In this document: piece by piece, positions 1-9,979 of the stretch | Numbering within the stretch: the first letter of the stretch is position 1 | Layout: each line of letters begins with the position of its first letter | Assembly: GCA_902543535.1 (NCBI GenBank) | Contig: CACBYG010000006.1 | Span: forward strand, 35,869-99,868 | From: an uncultured Pelagibacteraceae bacterium | Lineage (GTDB): Bacteria > Pseudomonadota > Alphaproteobacteria > Pelagibacterales > Pelagibacteraceae | Length of the DNA: 64,000 nt | Reading direction: 5' to 3' | Made by a program: the position numbers and the translations under genes | The notes under the pieces: model-generated | What the model was told of the DNA's origin: nothing | Seen by the model: the letters and a program-made list of their open reading frames with translations, nothing else | The model's database searches: none

Positions 1-11
1 TGTTTTGTCAA

Positions 12-725
12 TCAACGTTTTCTTCCTAAACTGGCAAATACACTTGATAAAATACGTGTTTCCTTTGAAGATAATTCCATCCTGTAAAAAATATTTCTCA
101 AGTTCTCAAGCATTATAGGTTTCTTTTCTTTGTGTCTGAAGAATTCGATATCTTCCAAATGTTTAATACATAAATTGGTCATTGATAATATGTCTTTTTT
201 TGAGGCTGACTTTACTTTTTTTGATTTTTTAAAACTAGAAAACTTTGAATTAATGATACTATGCACAATTTGAGCAATTATAATTAGACTGTGAGACAAG
301 TTTAGAGATTTAAAATCTGGGTTAGTTGGAATCTGAAGAGTATAGTTTGCATAACTTATTTCATTATTAGAAAGTCCTGAAGCTTCGGACCCAAATAAAA
401 AAGCCACTTTTTTTTTATAATCAATCTTCTTTAAATCTTCTAATTGAATATGTTTGATGTTTTTATTTCTAAACCTTGCTGAAGTTGCAATTACTATATC
501 AATATTTTTTAATGCAGACTCTATAGTATTAAAATTTTTACTCTTGTTTATAATGTTTTTTGCTCCCACAGATGTAGCTAAAATTTTATCATTTGGGTAA
601 ATAGGCTTAGGATCTACAACAATCATTTTTTGAAAATTAAAATTTTTCATCGCTCGCGCACATGCACCAATATTTTCTGAAAGCTGAGGTTTGTGTAAAA
701 TAAATGAAATATTATTTTTTGACAT
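12..725 (-). CDS. trmJ: tRNA 2'-O-methyltransferase, TrmJ/SpoU family
   Basis: A 237-residue SPOUT-fold RNA methyltransferase, most likely the cytosolic enzyme that 2'-O-methylates position 32 of tRNA with SAM. All three SpoU motifs are visible: motif 1 NIGACARAMKNF near residues 18-29, motif 2 FLFGSEASGLSNNE near 110-124, and motif 3 LNLSHSLIIIAQIV near 141-154. Length and the C-terminal helical tail fit TrmJ better than TrmH or TrmL. It is the last gene of a minus-strand run and starts 2 nt after the DUF1989 gene ends, so it is probably co-transcribed. The family is firm; the exact target nucleotide is inferred. Confidence 0.85.
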   Translation of the reverse strand: MSKNNISFILHKPQLSENIGACARAMKNFNFQKMIVVDPKPIYPNDKILATSVGAKNIINKSKNFNTIESALKNIDIVIATSARFRNKNIKHIQLEDLKKIDYKKKVAFLFGSEASGLSNNEISYANYTLQIPTNPDFKSLNLSHSLIIIAQIVHSIINSKFSSFKKSKKVKSASKKDILSMTNLCIKHLEDIEFFRHKEKKPIMLENLRNIFYRMELSSKETRILSSVFASLGRKR

Positions 726-727
726 AA

Positions 728-1591
728 TTAATCTATGCCGTGACTTCTATCATAATTTGAAATTTCGGATAAATCTAAATCTTTCAAATATTTTTTATCT
801 GTTTGCCAGATGCTCACCATTAATGGATAACATTTTGCTACATCAGAGGAATGTTCAGATCCACAATCTCCTCCAGGGCAAGCTGATAGAGCTCCCAATA
901 AATCTGTCTCTGCAAAAAATTCCAAATAATCACCTGGTCTTACAGGACTTGCTTTCATAAAATATTGTTTAGTATCATTGGTAAATCCAGTTAACATAAA
1001 AACGTTTAAAACATCGTGAACTATTTTTTCGGCTTCATCGATTTTAAGTTTTTTTTCTTTAACCAGAGCTCTAGTTAAATTTGAATGACAGCAATAATGA
1101 TAGTCAATACCCGATAGAAGCTTTGAAGTATAAGGGTCGCACCTTGTCCCAATTACATCATGTACTGATCCACCATCATTATCATAATCATACCAATCTA
1201 ACGTATCCCATGTAATAGTTGCTAGAGATCTAAGATAAGGAAAACTACTAAACATTTTATCCCCCACTGAAAGATGTGTTCCATAAAGTGCTCGTGTTTT
1301 TCCAGAATAAAATTTTTCATTTAAATTATTCAAATTAAAAAGATTTAAGTCCCCTACTTGAGGCCCATCAACACTTTCAATTCTAAAGAAATCACCTTTT
1401 TTAACTTGAAATGTTTTAGCATCTCTCGGAGGAATTATAATTTCATTTTTTTTATTCAAATTTTTTCGCGCTAGATGTAAAATATTTAAGTTTTTTTCTT
1501 CAATATTATTATTGGGATAGCAAATAACTGGTTTTGCTCCAACTCTTTCACTAATATCAAGCGGTTTATTTGAGAACTTTTTAATCTTCAT
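728..1591 (-). CDS. DUF1989 / urea carboxylase-associated family protein
   Basis: A 287-residue protein of the DUF1989 family, often annotated as urea carboxylase- or aminomethyltransferase-associated. Family signatures visible are PPRDAKTFQVKKGDFFRIE, VGDLNLFNL, GTRCDPYTS, YHYCCHSNL and CPGGDCGSEHS. The clustered Cys/His residues suggest a metal site, but this is inference. No urea carboxylase or allophanate hydrolase gene is in the window, so the usual urea-degradation role is not supported by context. It lies 2 nt after cimA and 2 nt before trmJ, inside a housekeeping run. Family call is good; function is unknown. Confidence 0.75.
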   Translation of the reverse strand: MKIKKFSNKPLDISERVGAKPVICYPNNNIEEKNLNILHLARKNLNKKNEIIIPPRDAKTFQVKKGDFFRIESVDGPQVGDLNLFNLNNLNEKFYSGKTRALYGTHLSVGDKMFSSFPYLRSLATITWDTLDWYDYDNDGGSVHDVIGTRCDPYTSKLLSGIDYHYCCHSNLTRALVKEKKLKIDEAEKIVHDVLNVFMLTGFTNDTKQYFMKASPVRPGDYLEFFAETDLLGALSACPGGDCGSEHSSDVAKCYPLMVSIWQTDKKYLKDLDLSEISNYDRSHGID

Positions 1592-1593
1592 GC

Positions 1594-3195
1594 TTAAAGG
1601 CTAGCTGGAGCATTATCTTTATACAATTTGTAATCCAAGCTATCGATGAGTGCTTTAAAGGATGCATCAATGATATTTGGCGAAACTCCTATAGTAAACC
1701 AATTTAATCCCTTTGAGTCTGTACTTTCAATACTAACTCTAGTTACCGCCTCTGTTCCTGTGTTTAAAATTCTTACTTTATAATCGACTAATCTTAAATC
1801 TTTTAGGTATTCAGAATATTTATCAAGTTTATTTACGTTTTTTCTGATTGCGTTATCTAAAGCATTAACAGGACCATTACCCTCTCCTTCACACAATATT
1901 TTTTGACCATCTACTTCTAATTTAGCTTTTGCATGTGAAATAATTTCTCCTGATTTGTCCTTTTTAACAGAAACATCGTATTCATTGATTGAAATATATC
2001 TTGGTATGTCACCCATCAACCTTCTTGCTAGTAATTCAAAAGAAGCATCTGCACCGTCGTAGCTATATCCAATAAATTCTCTATCTTTTACCTCTTCAAG
2101 AAGTTTTTTTATTTTAGGATCATTTTTCTCTACCTTTATTCCTATAGAATTTAATCTAGACATAATATTAGACTGTCCTGATTGGTCTGAGACAACTATA
2201 TTTCTCGAGTTTCCTACCTCTTCAGGATTAATGTGTTCATAAGTTTTTGGATCTTTTTGAACAGCAGAAACATGCATTCCTCCCTTGTGAGAAAAGGCTG
2301 ATGCACCAACATAAGGTAAGTGTTTATTAGGTTTGCGATTTAGTAATTCATCTAACAGCCTTGAACATTGTGTTAAATTTTTCAAATTTTCACGTTTAAT
2401 ATTAAGTTTATAATTTTCATAAAAATCTTTTTTTAAAAACAAGGTTGGTATCAGAGATGTTAGGTTTGCATTACCACATCTTTCACCTAACCCATTAATA
2501 GTTCCCTGGACTTGTCTCACACCAGCTTGAACTGCAGTTAAACTATTTGCAACTGCATTTTCTGTATCATTATGAGCATGAATTCCTAAATTTTTTCCTG
2601 GTATATATTTTGCAACTTCCAAAACAATTTTTTCAATCTCATGAGGAAGTGTACCTCCATTTGTATCACACAAAACAATCCATCTTGCTCCATTGTCATA
2701 AGCAGATTTTAAGCAAGCAAGTGCATATTCAGAATTTGCTTTATATCCATCAAAAAAATGTTCAGCATCAAACATAAATTCTTTACCTGATTTAACGATA
2801 TGTTTTGCACTGTCGCTAATATTGGTAAGATTTTCCTGATTTGATATACCAAGGGCTACGTCAACTTGGAAATCCCAAGATTTTCCAAACAAGCAAATTG
2901 ATGAACTTTTCGAATTAATTAATGACGATAACATTGGGTCATTTTCAGCACTATGCTCTGATTTCTTTGTCATGCCAAAAGCAGTTAAATTAGCTGATTT
3001 AAAATTGTGATCTTTGTTAAAAAATTCTGTATCAGTTGGGTTCGCACCAGGCCAACCTCCTTCAATGTAATCAACACCAAGCTCATCTAAGGCAGAAGAA
3101 ATTTTCTCCTTATCGTCAATTGAAAAATCAACACCTTGTGTTTGTGCTCCATCACGAAGAGTGGTATCAAATATATATAGCTGATCTTTACTCAT
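1594..3195 (-). CDS. cimA: (R)-citramalate synthase
   Basis: Condenses pyruvate with acetyl-CoA to citramalate, the first step of the threonine-independent route to isoleucine. The 533-residue length and N-terminal IFDTTLRDGAQTQGVDFS are typical of CimA rather than LeuA. Metal and catalytic motifs of the DRE-TIM metallolyase barrel are present: DTTLRDG, LCDTNGGTLP, GIHAHNDTENA and GTINGLGERCGN. The C-terminal 150 residues match the LeuA-type allosteric domain, consistent with isoleucine feedback. The start codon overlaps the cysS stop by 4 nt, indicating translational coupling. A homocitrate or isopropylmalate synthase is the alternative but less likely. Confidence 0.88.
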   Translation of the reverse strand: MSKDQLYIFDTTLRDGAQTQGVDFSIDDKEKISSALDELGVDYIEGGWPGANPTDTEFFNKDHNFKSANLTAFGMTKKSEHSAENDPMLSSLINSKSSSICLFGKSWDFQVDVALGISNQENLTNISDSAKHIVKSGKEFMFDAEHFFDGYKANSEYALACLKSAYDNGARWIVLCDTNGGTLPHEIEKIVLEVAKYIPGKNLGIHAHNDTENAVANSLTAVQAGVRQVQGTINGLGERCGNANLTSLIPTLFLKKDFYENYKLNIKRENLKNLTQCSRLLDELLNRKPNKHLPYVGASAFSHKGGMHVSAVQKDPKTYEHINPEEVGNSRNIVVSDQSGQSNIMSRLNSIGIKVEKNDPKIKKLLEEVKDREFIGYSYDGADASFELLARRLMGDIPRYISINEYDVSVKKDKSGEIISHAKAKLEVDGQKILCEGEGNGPVNALDNAIRKNVNKLDKYSEYLKDLRLVDYKVRILNTGTEAVTRVSIESTDSKGLNWFTIGVSPNIIDASFKALIDSLDYKLYKDNAPASL

Positions 3196-4547
3196 TTAAA
3201 TTTCCACGTCGTTTTACCATTTTTATCTTCTATTAAAACACCTTTGTCTAAAAGCTCGTCTCTTATTTTATCAGCTTCTTCATAGTTTTTATCTTTTCTA
3301 GCTTTATTTCTTTGCTCAATTTTATCTAAAATTTCAGCTTCATTTATTGAAAGTTTATTTTTCTTAAACTCTAACCATTCGATTTCAGTTTCATTCAATA
3401 AACCTATAAAATTACATGCAGATGTAAATAATGCTTTGTCAGTGGAATTACCTTTTTGTGCTTTCTCATACAGTTTATGAAGGTTAGCAATGTAACCTGG
3501 TGTATTTAAATCGTCGTAAAGTGGTTTTAGAATTTCATCATCAACTTCTTCCTCGTGATAATCAGAGGAGTAAACATTATACCATTTACTAATTGTATTT
3601 TGACAATCATTTAAAAGTTTATCGTTCCAATCTAATGGTTGTTTGTAATGTGCACTCATTAAAGCTAATCTTAATACTTGACCACTTACCTTGTTCCTAA
3701 AATCCTTTATTTTTAAAATATTTCCTTTAGATTTAGCCATTTTTTCATTCGACATTGTTATGAATGCGTTATGTAACCAGAAATTTGCAAAAACTTTTGT
3801 ATCATTTGCACATCTTGATTGAGCAATTTCATTTTCATGATGTGGGAACAATAGGTCTATACCACCTCCATGAATATCAAACTCATTTCCAAGAAGTTTT
3901 TTTGACATAGCAGAACATTCTAAATGCCAACCAGGTCTTCCTTTGCCCCATGGGGACTCCCAAGAAGGCTCATCATCTTTAGAAGGTTTCCATAGAACAA
4001 AATCTTGTGAATTTTTTTTGTTATCACTTACTTCAACTCTTGAACCAGCAATTAATTCATCAAGATTTTTATTTGAAAGTTTTCCATAATCTTTAAATTT
4101 ATTTACTTCAAAATACACATGCTGATTTTCCTCATAAGCAAATCCTTTTTTTGTTAAATCAGAAATCATTTCAATCATTATATCAATATTCTCTGTCGCT
4201 TTGGGTTGATGTGTGGGGATATCGCAATTTAAGTAATTACAATCTTTATCAAAACTCTTAATAACAGTATTGGTCAAATCAGAAATTGAAATATTTTTTT
4301 CCTTTGATGAATTAATAATTTTATCATCAACATCAGTTATATTTCTAACATATGTAACTTTTGGATATTTTTTTTTAAAAATTTTAAAAAGAATATCAAA
4401 AACAACAATAGGTCTTGCATTGCCAATATGAGGATCGTCGTATACAGTCGGACCGCAAACATACATCCTAATATTTTTTTCATCTATAGGAACAAACTTT
4501 TCTTTTTTGTTACTCAGATTATTAGTTAAAAAAATATCATTACTCAT
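3192..4547 (-). CDS. cysS: Cysteinyl-tRNA synthetase
   Basis: Class I aminoacyl-tRNA synthetase charging tRNA-Cys; 451 residues, normal for the bacterial enzyme. The HIGH signature appears as HIGNAR near residue 41 and the KMSKS loop as KMAKSKGN. Zinc ligands are visible as the Cys of YVCGPTVYD, the Cys of WHLECSAM and the His pair of PHHENEIAQS. The C-terminal anticodon-binding helices follow. The stop overlaps the cimA start by 4 nt. A weak hairpin with a short T run lies between nadE and this gene, so cysS may have its own promoter or depend on readthrough. Confidence 0.95.
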   Translation of the reverse strand: MSNDIFLTNNLSNKKEKFVPIDEKNIRMYVCGPTVYDDPHIGNARPIVVFDILFKIFKKKYPKVTYVRNITDVDDKIINSSKEKNISISDLTNTVIKSFDKDCNYLNCDIPTHQPKATENIDIMIEMISDLTKKGFAYEENQHVYFEVNKFKDYGKLSNKNLDELIAGSRVEVSDNKKNSQDFVLWKPSKDDEPSWESPWGKGRPGWHLECSAMSKKLLGNEFDIHGGGIDLLFPHHENEIAQSRCANDTKVFANFWLHNAFITMSNEKMAKSKGNILKIKDFRNKVSGQVLRLALMSAHYKQPLDWNDKLLNDCQNTISKWYNVYSSDYHEEEVDDEILKPLYDDLNTPGYIANLHKLYEKAQKGNSTDKALFTSACNFIGLLNETEIEWLEFKKNKLSINEAEILDKIEQRNKARKDKNYEEADKIRDELLDKGVLIEDKNGKTTWKFK

Positions 4548-4568
4548 GATTTTAGGAATATACTTAAA

Positions 4569-4590
4569 AAATAGATTTGTGAATCTATTT
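4569..4590 (-). terminator. Weak intrinsic terminator or attenuator after nadE
   Basis: On the minus strand a perfect 9-bp stem (AAATAGATT and AATCTATTT, 4-nt loop) begins 2 nt after the nadE stop and runs into a T-rich stretch. The stem is all but one or two pairs A/T, so it would terminate poorly by itself. It separates nadE from cysS. Confidence 0.45.
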
Positions 4591-4592
4591 GA

Positions 4593-5330
4593 TTAATTTG
4601 GAATTATGCATACTGGAATTGGCTCCATTTTATGCATATTTTGTTTTCTAATAGTTTCGTATTTAGATCGATTCGGAGAATTAGGATTGGCCATAGCCTC
4701 TTCTAATTCTTCATATTTTAATCCTAGTTGGCCTTCATCAGTTCTTCCATCATCCCACAATCCATCAGTTGGTGCAGCTTCAATTATTTCATTAAGAATC
4801 CCAAGTTCTTTTCCTAGTTCCCAAATTTGAGTTTTATTACAATCTGCTATTGGTGAAATATCTACTCCACCATCTCCATATTTTGTATAAAATCCTACAC
4901 CAAAGTCTTCGACTTTATTTCCAGTTCCTACAACAATGCCTTTATTAGCTGCAGCTACTTGGTAAAGAGTTGTCATTCTTAATCTTGCTCTAGAATTTGC
5001 CATTCCATGTTCGTTGTCAAATTTGGATAAACTAGTACTAAAAGCTAGAAATAATTCATCTAAATTAATTGTATGCCCTTCAACATTTTTAAAATTTTTT
5101 ACCAACCATTCTTGATGTTTTAAACTTAAATCATGTTGGTGTGATTTTTGTTTAATCGGCATGGACAGAACAATTGTTCTTAAACCTGTCATAGCACTTA
5201 AAGTACTTGATACTGAGGAATCTATTCCGCCAGAGATACCTATAACTAAAGACTCAGCCTTGGATGGCATATTATTTGCATAATCCTTAATCCAATTAGA
5301 AATAAATTTAACTTTTTCAAATGAATTCAT
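4593..5330 (-). CDS. nadE: NH3-dependent NAD+ synthetase
   Basis: Converts nicotinic acid adenine dinucleotide plus ammonia and ATP to NAD+, the last step of NAD synthesis. The PP-loop ATP-pyrophosphatase motif is GISGGIDSSVSS near residues 31-42, and GTGNKVEDFGVGFYTKYGD with DISPIADCNKTQ covers the substrate region. At 245 residues it has only the synthetase domain and no glutaminase domain, so it should use free ammonia. It lies 39 nt downstream of the DAHP synthase gene on the same strand. Confidence 0.92.
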   Translation of the reverse strand: MNSFEKVKFISNWIKDYANNMPSKAESLVIGISGGIDSSVSSTLSAMTGLRTIVLSMPIKQKSHQHDLSLKHQEWLVKNFKNVEGHTINLDELFLAFSTSLSKFDNEHGMANSRARLRMTTLYQVAAANKGIVVGTGNKVEDFGVGFYTKYGDGGVDISPIADCNKTQIWELGKELGILNEIIEAAPTDGLWDDGRTDEGQLGLKYEELEEAMANPNSPNRSKYETIRKQNMHKMEPIPVCIIPN

Positions 5331-5369
5331 ATTGTTTTAATTATTAATTTTTAACGATTTTGCAATGTT

Positions 5370-6749
5370 TTAAGATGCCGCTCTATTTGCGTTTTTTGAA
5401 TAAGAGCTATTCTTTTTAATCTCATCTGATATCAAAAAAGCTAATTCCAAAGCCTGATTTGAATTTAATCTTGGGTCACAATGGGTATGATATCTTGACG
5501 ACAGATCTTGCTCAGATATTTTTTGAGCACCTCCTATGCATTCTGTTACATTTTGACCAGTAAGCTCAATATGTAGACCTCCTGCGTAGCTTCCTTCACT
5601 TTGATGACAAGCAAAAACATCTTTAACTTCTTTTAAAACTCTATTGAAAGGTCTTGTTTTAAAACCTGTAACTGCTTGAATAGTATTTCCATGACATGGG
5701 TCACACGACCAAATAACATTAAGTCCCTCTTTTTTAATTGCTCGAATAAGTTTTGGTAAATGTTTTGAAACATTATCTGCTCCAAATCTTGAAATTAATG
5801 TAATTTTACCTTTCTCATTTTTTGGGTTAATTTTATTACATAAATTAATTAGATCATCAGCTTTTAATGTTGGTCCACATTTAATGCCAATTGGATTTTC
5901 TATTCCTCTGCAAAATTCAACATGTCCGCCATCTAATTGTCTAGTTCTATCTCCAATCCAAACAAAATGAGCAGAGGTGTCATGATTTTCACCAGTAGTA
6001 GAATCTGTTCGTGTCATAGATTCTTCAAAAGGTAATAATAAGGCCTCATGTGATGTCCAAAAATTAACAGTATATAATCTGTTGTTAAAATCTGACGTGA
6101 TTCCACATGCTCTCATAAAAGCTATAGCGTCAGCAATTTTATCCTCAAGGTCTTTAAATTTTTTAGCTTGTGGACTTTTTTTAATATAATCTAGATTCCA
6201 CAAGTGTACTTTGTTTAAATCTGCAAAACCTCCTTTTGAAAAAGCTCTTATAAGATTGAGTGTTGCAGCTGACTGAGAATAAGCTTTGAATAATCTTTTT
6301 GGATCAGGAATTCTTGCTTTTTCAGTAAATTCCATCCCATTAATGTTGTCTCCTAGATAACTGGGAAGCTCTACACCATTTTTTGTTTCAACTGGTGAAC
6401 TTCTAGGTTTTGAAAATTGACCAGCTATTCTTCCAAGTTTCACAACTGGTAAAGAGGCTGAGTATGTTAAAACTAAGGACATCTGTAACAATAGTTTAAA
6501 TGTGTCTCTTATATTGTCTGGATTGAATTCAGCGAAACTTTCGGCACAGTCTCCACCTTGAAGAAGAAAAGCTTTTCCATCAGCAACTTCAGCAAGTTGA
6601 TCTTTTAAATGTCTAGTCTCTCCTGCAAAAACTAATGGTGGGAAAGTTCCTATCTTATCCAAAACTGTATCCAACTCTTTTTTATCTGGATACTCTGGTA
6701 TGTGCTTAACAGGATATTTTCTCCAACTATTTTTTTTCCAATTTTTCAT
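5370..6749 (-). CDS. 3-deoxy-7-phosphoheptulonate synthase, class II
   Basis: Condenses phosphoenolpyruvate and erythrose 4-phosphate to DAHP, the entry to the shikimate pathway. About 459 residues, the length of class II (plant/Mycobacterium type) enzymes. Class II blocks visible are [50 protein letters not shown] and [20 protein letters not shown]. The open frame also allows a TTG start two codons upstream at 6755, but the ATG at 6749 has an AGG 7 nt before it and is preferred. It is the only DAHP synthase in the window. Confidence 0.92.
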   Translation of the reverse strand: MKNWKKNSWRKYPVKHIPEYPDKKELDTVLDKIGTFPPLVFAGETRHLKDQLAEVADGKAFLLQGGDCAESFAEFNPDNIRDTFKLLLQMSLVLTYSASLPVVKLGRIAGQFSKPRSSPVETKNGVELPSYLGDNINGMEFTEKARIPDPKRLFKAYSQSAATLNLIRAFSKGGFADLNKVHLWNLDYIKKSPQAKKFKDLEDKIADAIAFMRACGITSDFNNRLYTVNFWTSHEALLLPFEESMTRTDSTTGENHDTSAHFVWIGDRTRQLDGGHVEFCRGIENPIGIKCGPTLKADDLINLCNKINPKNEKGKITLISRFGADNVSKHLPKLIRAIKKEGLNVIWSCDPCHGNTIQAVTGFKTRPFNRVLKEVKDVFACHQSEGSYAGGLHIELTGQNVTECIGGAQKISEQDLSSRYHTHCDPRLNSNQALELAFLISDEIKKNSSYSKNANRAAS

Positions 6750-6784
6750 ATGCAACCTGCAGGTGTTTTAGCAGAGTTTAAACT

Positions 6785-8605
6785 TTATTCAACAGTGACA
6801 GATTTAGCCAAATTTCTAGGCTTATCGATATCATATCCTTTTTTAAGAGCTGAATAATATGCAAGTTTTTGAAGAGGTATTGTTAGAAGGAAAGGTAATA
6901 AATCATCATTTGTATTTTCAACTTCAATAGTTTCCCAAATATTTTCAGAAACAATTTCGTCTTTGCTTTTATTAGTTATCAATAAAACCTTTGCCCCTCT
7001 TGCTATTACTTCCTGCATATTAGAAATAGTTTTTTTATAATAATTATCTCTTGGAGCTAGCACCACAACCGGCATTCCATCTTCAATTAATGCCAATGGA
7101 CCATGCTTCATCTCACCAGCTGGATAACCTTCTGCATGTACGTAGGATAATTCCTTCAGTTTTAAAGCACCTTCAAGCGCAATTGGATAAGAAAAACCTC
7201 TGCCCAAAAACATTGAACCTTTGGCTTCATTAAAAGTTGAGGATATAGCTTGGATATCGTTATCTATTAGTAAAGATTTCTCAATTAAATTTGGTAAGCC
7301 GAGTAAGTCTTTAATTTTTTCTTTATAATTTTCTTTATTAATTTCATTTCTTAAAAATCCTAGTTTTAAGGCTAAAATATATAAAATTAAAATTTGTCCT
7401 AAAAAGGCTTTTGTAGATGCGACACCAATTTCTGGGCCACAATGAATTGGTAATACAAAATTTGCATCTCTTGCAATCGAACTTTCAATTACATTAACTA
7501 CAGCACAAGTTTTCATATCGTTTTTGTTACATAGGTCTAGTGCCGCGTGTGTATCTGCCGTTTCTCCTGATTGCGAAACAAATACATATAAAGAGTCCTT
7601 TTTAAATCTATTTTTTCTGTACCTAAACTCTGATGCAATATCTATAGAGACATCAAGTTGGGTTAATTCTTCAAACCAATATTTAGCCATTAGACAGGAA
7701 TGATAAGCTGTTCCACAACCTATTAAAGTAATTGAATTTATTTCACTTATTTTCCAAGGAAAATTATAAATATTTATTTCTGAATTTGTTTTATCTATAT
7801 ATTCCTTAATTCCGGTCTTAACTGTCGATGGTTGCTCCTCAATCTCCTTAGCCATAAAATGCTTAAAATCACCTTTTTCATAACTAGCCACATCTGATGA
7901 AAGTTCTAAAATTTTTTTATTTATTTTTTTTCCATCTTCGTTAAAAAAAAGAACTTGGTCCTTTTTAATAATACAAAATTCGCCATCATCAAGATATGTA
8001 ATTTTATTTGTCATTGACTTTAATGCATAAGAATCTGAACCTAGATAATTTTCATTAGGTCCATATCCAACAGCTAAAGGTGAACCTCTTCTTGCTCCAA
8101 CTATTAAGTCAGGAATATCTTTAAAAACAATTCCTAAAGCAAAACTGCCATGAAGTTGTTTTAATGTTTTGGTAATAGCTTCATCTAATTGATCAATTTT
8201 TAAGTTCTCTGTTATTAGATGGACTATTACCTCAGTGTCTGTTTGAGATTTAAATACATGCCCTTTGGTTGTTAAATATTTTTTTAATATTGTTGAATTT
8301 TCAATTATTCCGTTATGAACAACAGAAACATTATGAGATGAGTGCGGGTGAGCATTAATACTATTTGGTACCCCGTGCGTAGCCCATCTAACATGACCAA
8401 TTCCTATGTTACCTTTTAAATTTTTTAAATCAAAATTTTGTTCTAAAGTATTTACTCTACCTTCAGATTTTAACTCTTTTATTTTACCTTCAAAAAGAGT
8501 TGCTATCCCAGCAGAGTCATAGCCTCTGTACTCAAGCTTTTTAAGTGAGTTGATAATATTTCCAGAAACAGGCTTATTGCTTGTAATGCCAATTATACCA
8601 CACAT
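6785..8605 (-). CDS. glmS: Glutamine-fructose-6-phosphate aminotransferase (isomerizing)
   Basis: Makes glucosamine 6-phosphate from fructose 6-phosphate and glutamine, committing carbon to peptidoglycan and LPS. The 606-residue protein starts MCGIIGI, so the catalytic Cys is exposed after Met removal. The glutaminase domain has GHVRWATHG and VVHNGIIEN; two SIS domains follow, with VSQSGETADTHAA and LGRGFSYPIALEGALKLKE. The C-terminus DKPRNLAKSVTVE is the conserved end that closes the sugar site. It is 3 nt upstream of the GlmU-like acetyltransferase stop on the same strand, which fits one amino-sugar pathway. Confidence 0.97.
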   Translation of the reverse strand: MCGIIGITSNKPVSGNIINSLKKLEYRGYDSAGIATLFEGKIKELKSEGRVNTLEQNFDLKNLKGNIGIGHVRWATHGVPNSINAHPHSSHNVSVVHNGIIENSTILKKYLTTKGHVFKSQTDTEVIVHLITENLKIDQLDEAITKTLKQLHGSFALGIVFKDIPDLIVGARRGSPLAVGYGPNENYLGSDSYALKSMTNKITYLDDGEFCIIKKDQVLFFNEDGKKINKKILELSSDVASYEKGDFKHFMAKEIEEQPSTVKTGIKEYIDKTNSEINIYNFPWKISEINSITLIGCGTAYHSCLMAKYWFEELTQLDVSIDIASEFRYRKNRFKKDSLYVFVSQSGETADTHAALDLCNKNDMKTCAVVNVIESSIARDANFVLPIHCGPEIGVASTKAFLGQILILYILALKLGFLRNEINKENYKEKIKDLLGLPNLIEKSLLIDNDIQAISSTFNEAKGSMFLGRGFSYPIALEGALKLKELSYVHAEGYPAGEMKHGPLALIEDGMPVVVLAPRDNYYKKTISNMQEVIARGAKVLLITNKSKDEIVSENIWETIEVENTNDDLLPFLLTIPLQKLAYYSALKKGYDIDKPRNLAKSVTVE

Positions 8606-8608
8606 AAT

Positions 8609-9229
8609 TTATCTTTTTTTCTTATAATTTTTAATTTCTGTTTGTAAAGATCTAGTTAGAGCCAACGATTTTTTAGATACGTTTTTTGTTATAACTGAAC
8701 CTGCTCCAACAATACTCTCATTCTCAATTGTAACTGGTGCAACTAGTGAAGAATTAGATCCAATAAATACTCTATCTTTTATTTTTGTTTTACTTTTTTT
8801 AATACCATCATAATTACAGGTTATCGTACCTGCACCAACATTTGTAGCTTTGCCAATTTCAGTGTCACCAATATAAGATAAATGGTTTACCTTTGATTTT
8901 TTACCGACAGTGCTTTTTTTAACTTCAACAAAATTCCCTATTTTAGAACCCTCTTTCAAAATCGTTTCAGGTCTTATTCGTGCATAAGGACCAATCTCAA
9001 CTTTGTTTTCAATTTTGCATGCCTCTAAATTAGAAAAAGATTTAATTATAACATTATTTCCAATTTTTACTTTTGGACCAAATACAACATAAGGCTCAAT
9101 GGAAACATTTTTTCCAATTTTTGTATCTTTAGAAAAGAAAATTGTTTCAGGTCCTAACATTTTAACACCTGCTTTTATAAATTTATTTCTTAACTTAATT
9201 TGAATTTTTTGTGAATTTAAGGGTTTCAT
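8609..9229 (-). CDS. Stand-alone GlmU-type acetyltransferase domain
   Basis: A 206-residue left-handed beta-helix protein corresponding to the C-terminal half of GlmU, which acetylates glucosamine 1-phosphate. Acetyltransferase residues of GlmU are kept: GPYARIRP (Arg), GNFVEVKK (Lys), VNHLSYIGD (His and Tyr) and GAGTITCNYDG (Asn, Tyr). The N-terminal uridylyltransferase domain is missing; only about 20 residues precede the helix, and upstream is the divergent gph promoter region, so this is not a frameshift visible here. The location directly before glmS supports the amino-sugar role. The uridylyltransferase must be encoded elsewhere if the pathway is intact. Confidence 0.82.
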   Translation of the reverse strand: MKPLNSQKIQIKLRNKFIKAGVKMLGPETIFFSKDTKIGKNVSIEPYVVFGPKVKIGNNVIIKSFSNLEACKIENKVEIGPYARIRPETILKEGSKIGNFVEVKKSTVGKKSKVNHLSYIGDTEIGKATNVGAGTITCNYDGIKKSKTKIKDRVFIGSNSSLVAPVTIENESIVGAGSVITKNVSKKSLALTRSLQTEIKNYKKKR

Positions 9230-9298
9230 TTAATTTTTGTTTACATTAAGTATATAACTTAATTAATTCACAAATTATTTCTTTAAAATACTTTTATT

Positions 9299-9979
9299 AT
9301 GAAACAAAAATTCACTATTTTATTTGATCTAGATGGTACTCTTGTTGATACTGCGCCAGATTTAATGCACGCTCATAATCATGTGATGAAAAAATTTGGT
9401 TATCCAAGCAAATCTTTAGCGGACTTAAAAAGCTCAGTCGGCAAAGGTGCCGGTGCTATGATCGGAAGATCAATATGGAGTCAAGCCAAGAAAGAATTAA
9501 CAACCATTAATGAAAAAATAAAAAATAAAATGACTGACGAATTCATTTCCTATTATGGAAATAATATTTTAAATGAAAGTAAATTATTAAATGGTGTAGA
9601 AGATTTTTTAGAATGGTGCAAGAAGGAAACAATTTCAATGGGTGTGTGTACAAATAAAACAGAACATCTTGCTGTTGATTTGCTAAAAAAAATTGGGATA
9701 CATGATTATTTTGAATTTATTGCTGGATATAATACTTTTGAGTACTGCAAGCCTGACCCGAGACATTTAACAACAATTATTGAAATTCTAGATGGTGAAA
9801 AAAATAAATCTATAATGATTGGTGATAGTGAAACTGATGCCAATGCTGCAAAAGCTGCAGAAATACCGATGATTTTATTGGAAGATGGATATACTGAAAA
9901 AAATATTGATGAAATTTATCATAATCACTTAATAAAAGACTTTATTGGTATAGAAAAAATAATATCAAAATATCTTTAA
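9299..9979 (+). CDS. gph: Phosphoglycolate phosphatase-like HAD hydrolase
   Basis: A 226-residue HAD-superfamily phosphatase, probably removing phosphate from 2-phosphoglycolate. HAD motif I is DLDGTLVDT (residues 11-19) with the nucleophilic Asp, motif II GVCTNKTE, motif III Lys in CKPDPRHL, motif IV MIGDSETDANAA. The alpha-helical cap between motifs I and II fits the Gph/PGMB-like group. It is transcribed divergently from the GlmU-like gene, and its 3' end carries a sequence that is repeated in the prpD leader. Substrate is inferred from family only. Confidence 0.78.
   Translation: MKQKFTILFDLDGTLVDTAPDLMHAHNHVMKKFGYPSKSLADLKSSVGKGAGAMIGRSIWSQAKKELTTINEKIKNKMTDEFISYYGNNILNESKLLNGVEDFLEWCKKETISMGVCTNKTEHLAVDLLKKIGIHDYFEFIAGYNTFEYCKPDPRHLTTIIEILDGEKNKSIMIGDSETDANAAKAAEIPMILLEDGYTEKNIDEIYHNHLIKDFIGIEKIISKYL

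Noticed and set aside
6749..6755. TTG start two codons upstream for DAHP synthase
   Set aside because: The ATG at 6749 has better spacing from the AGG and adds nothing missing from the family.
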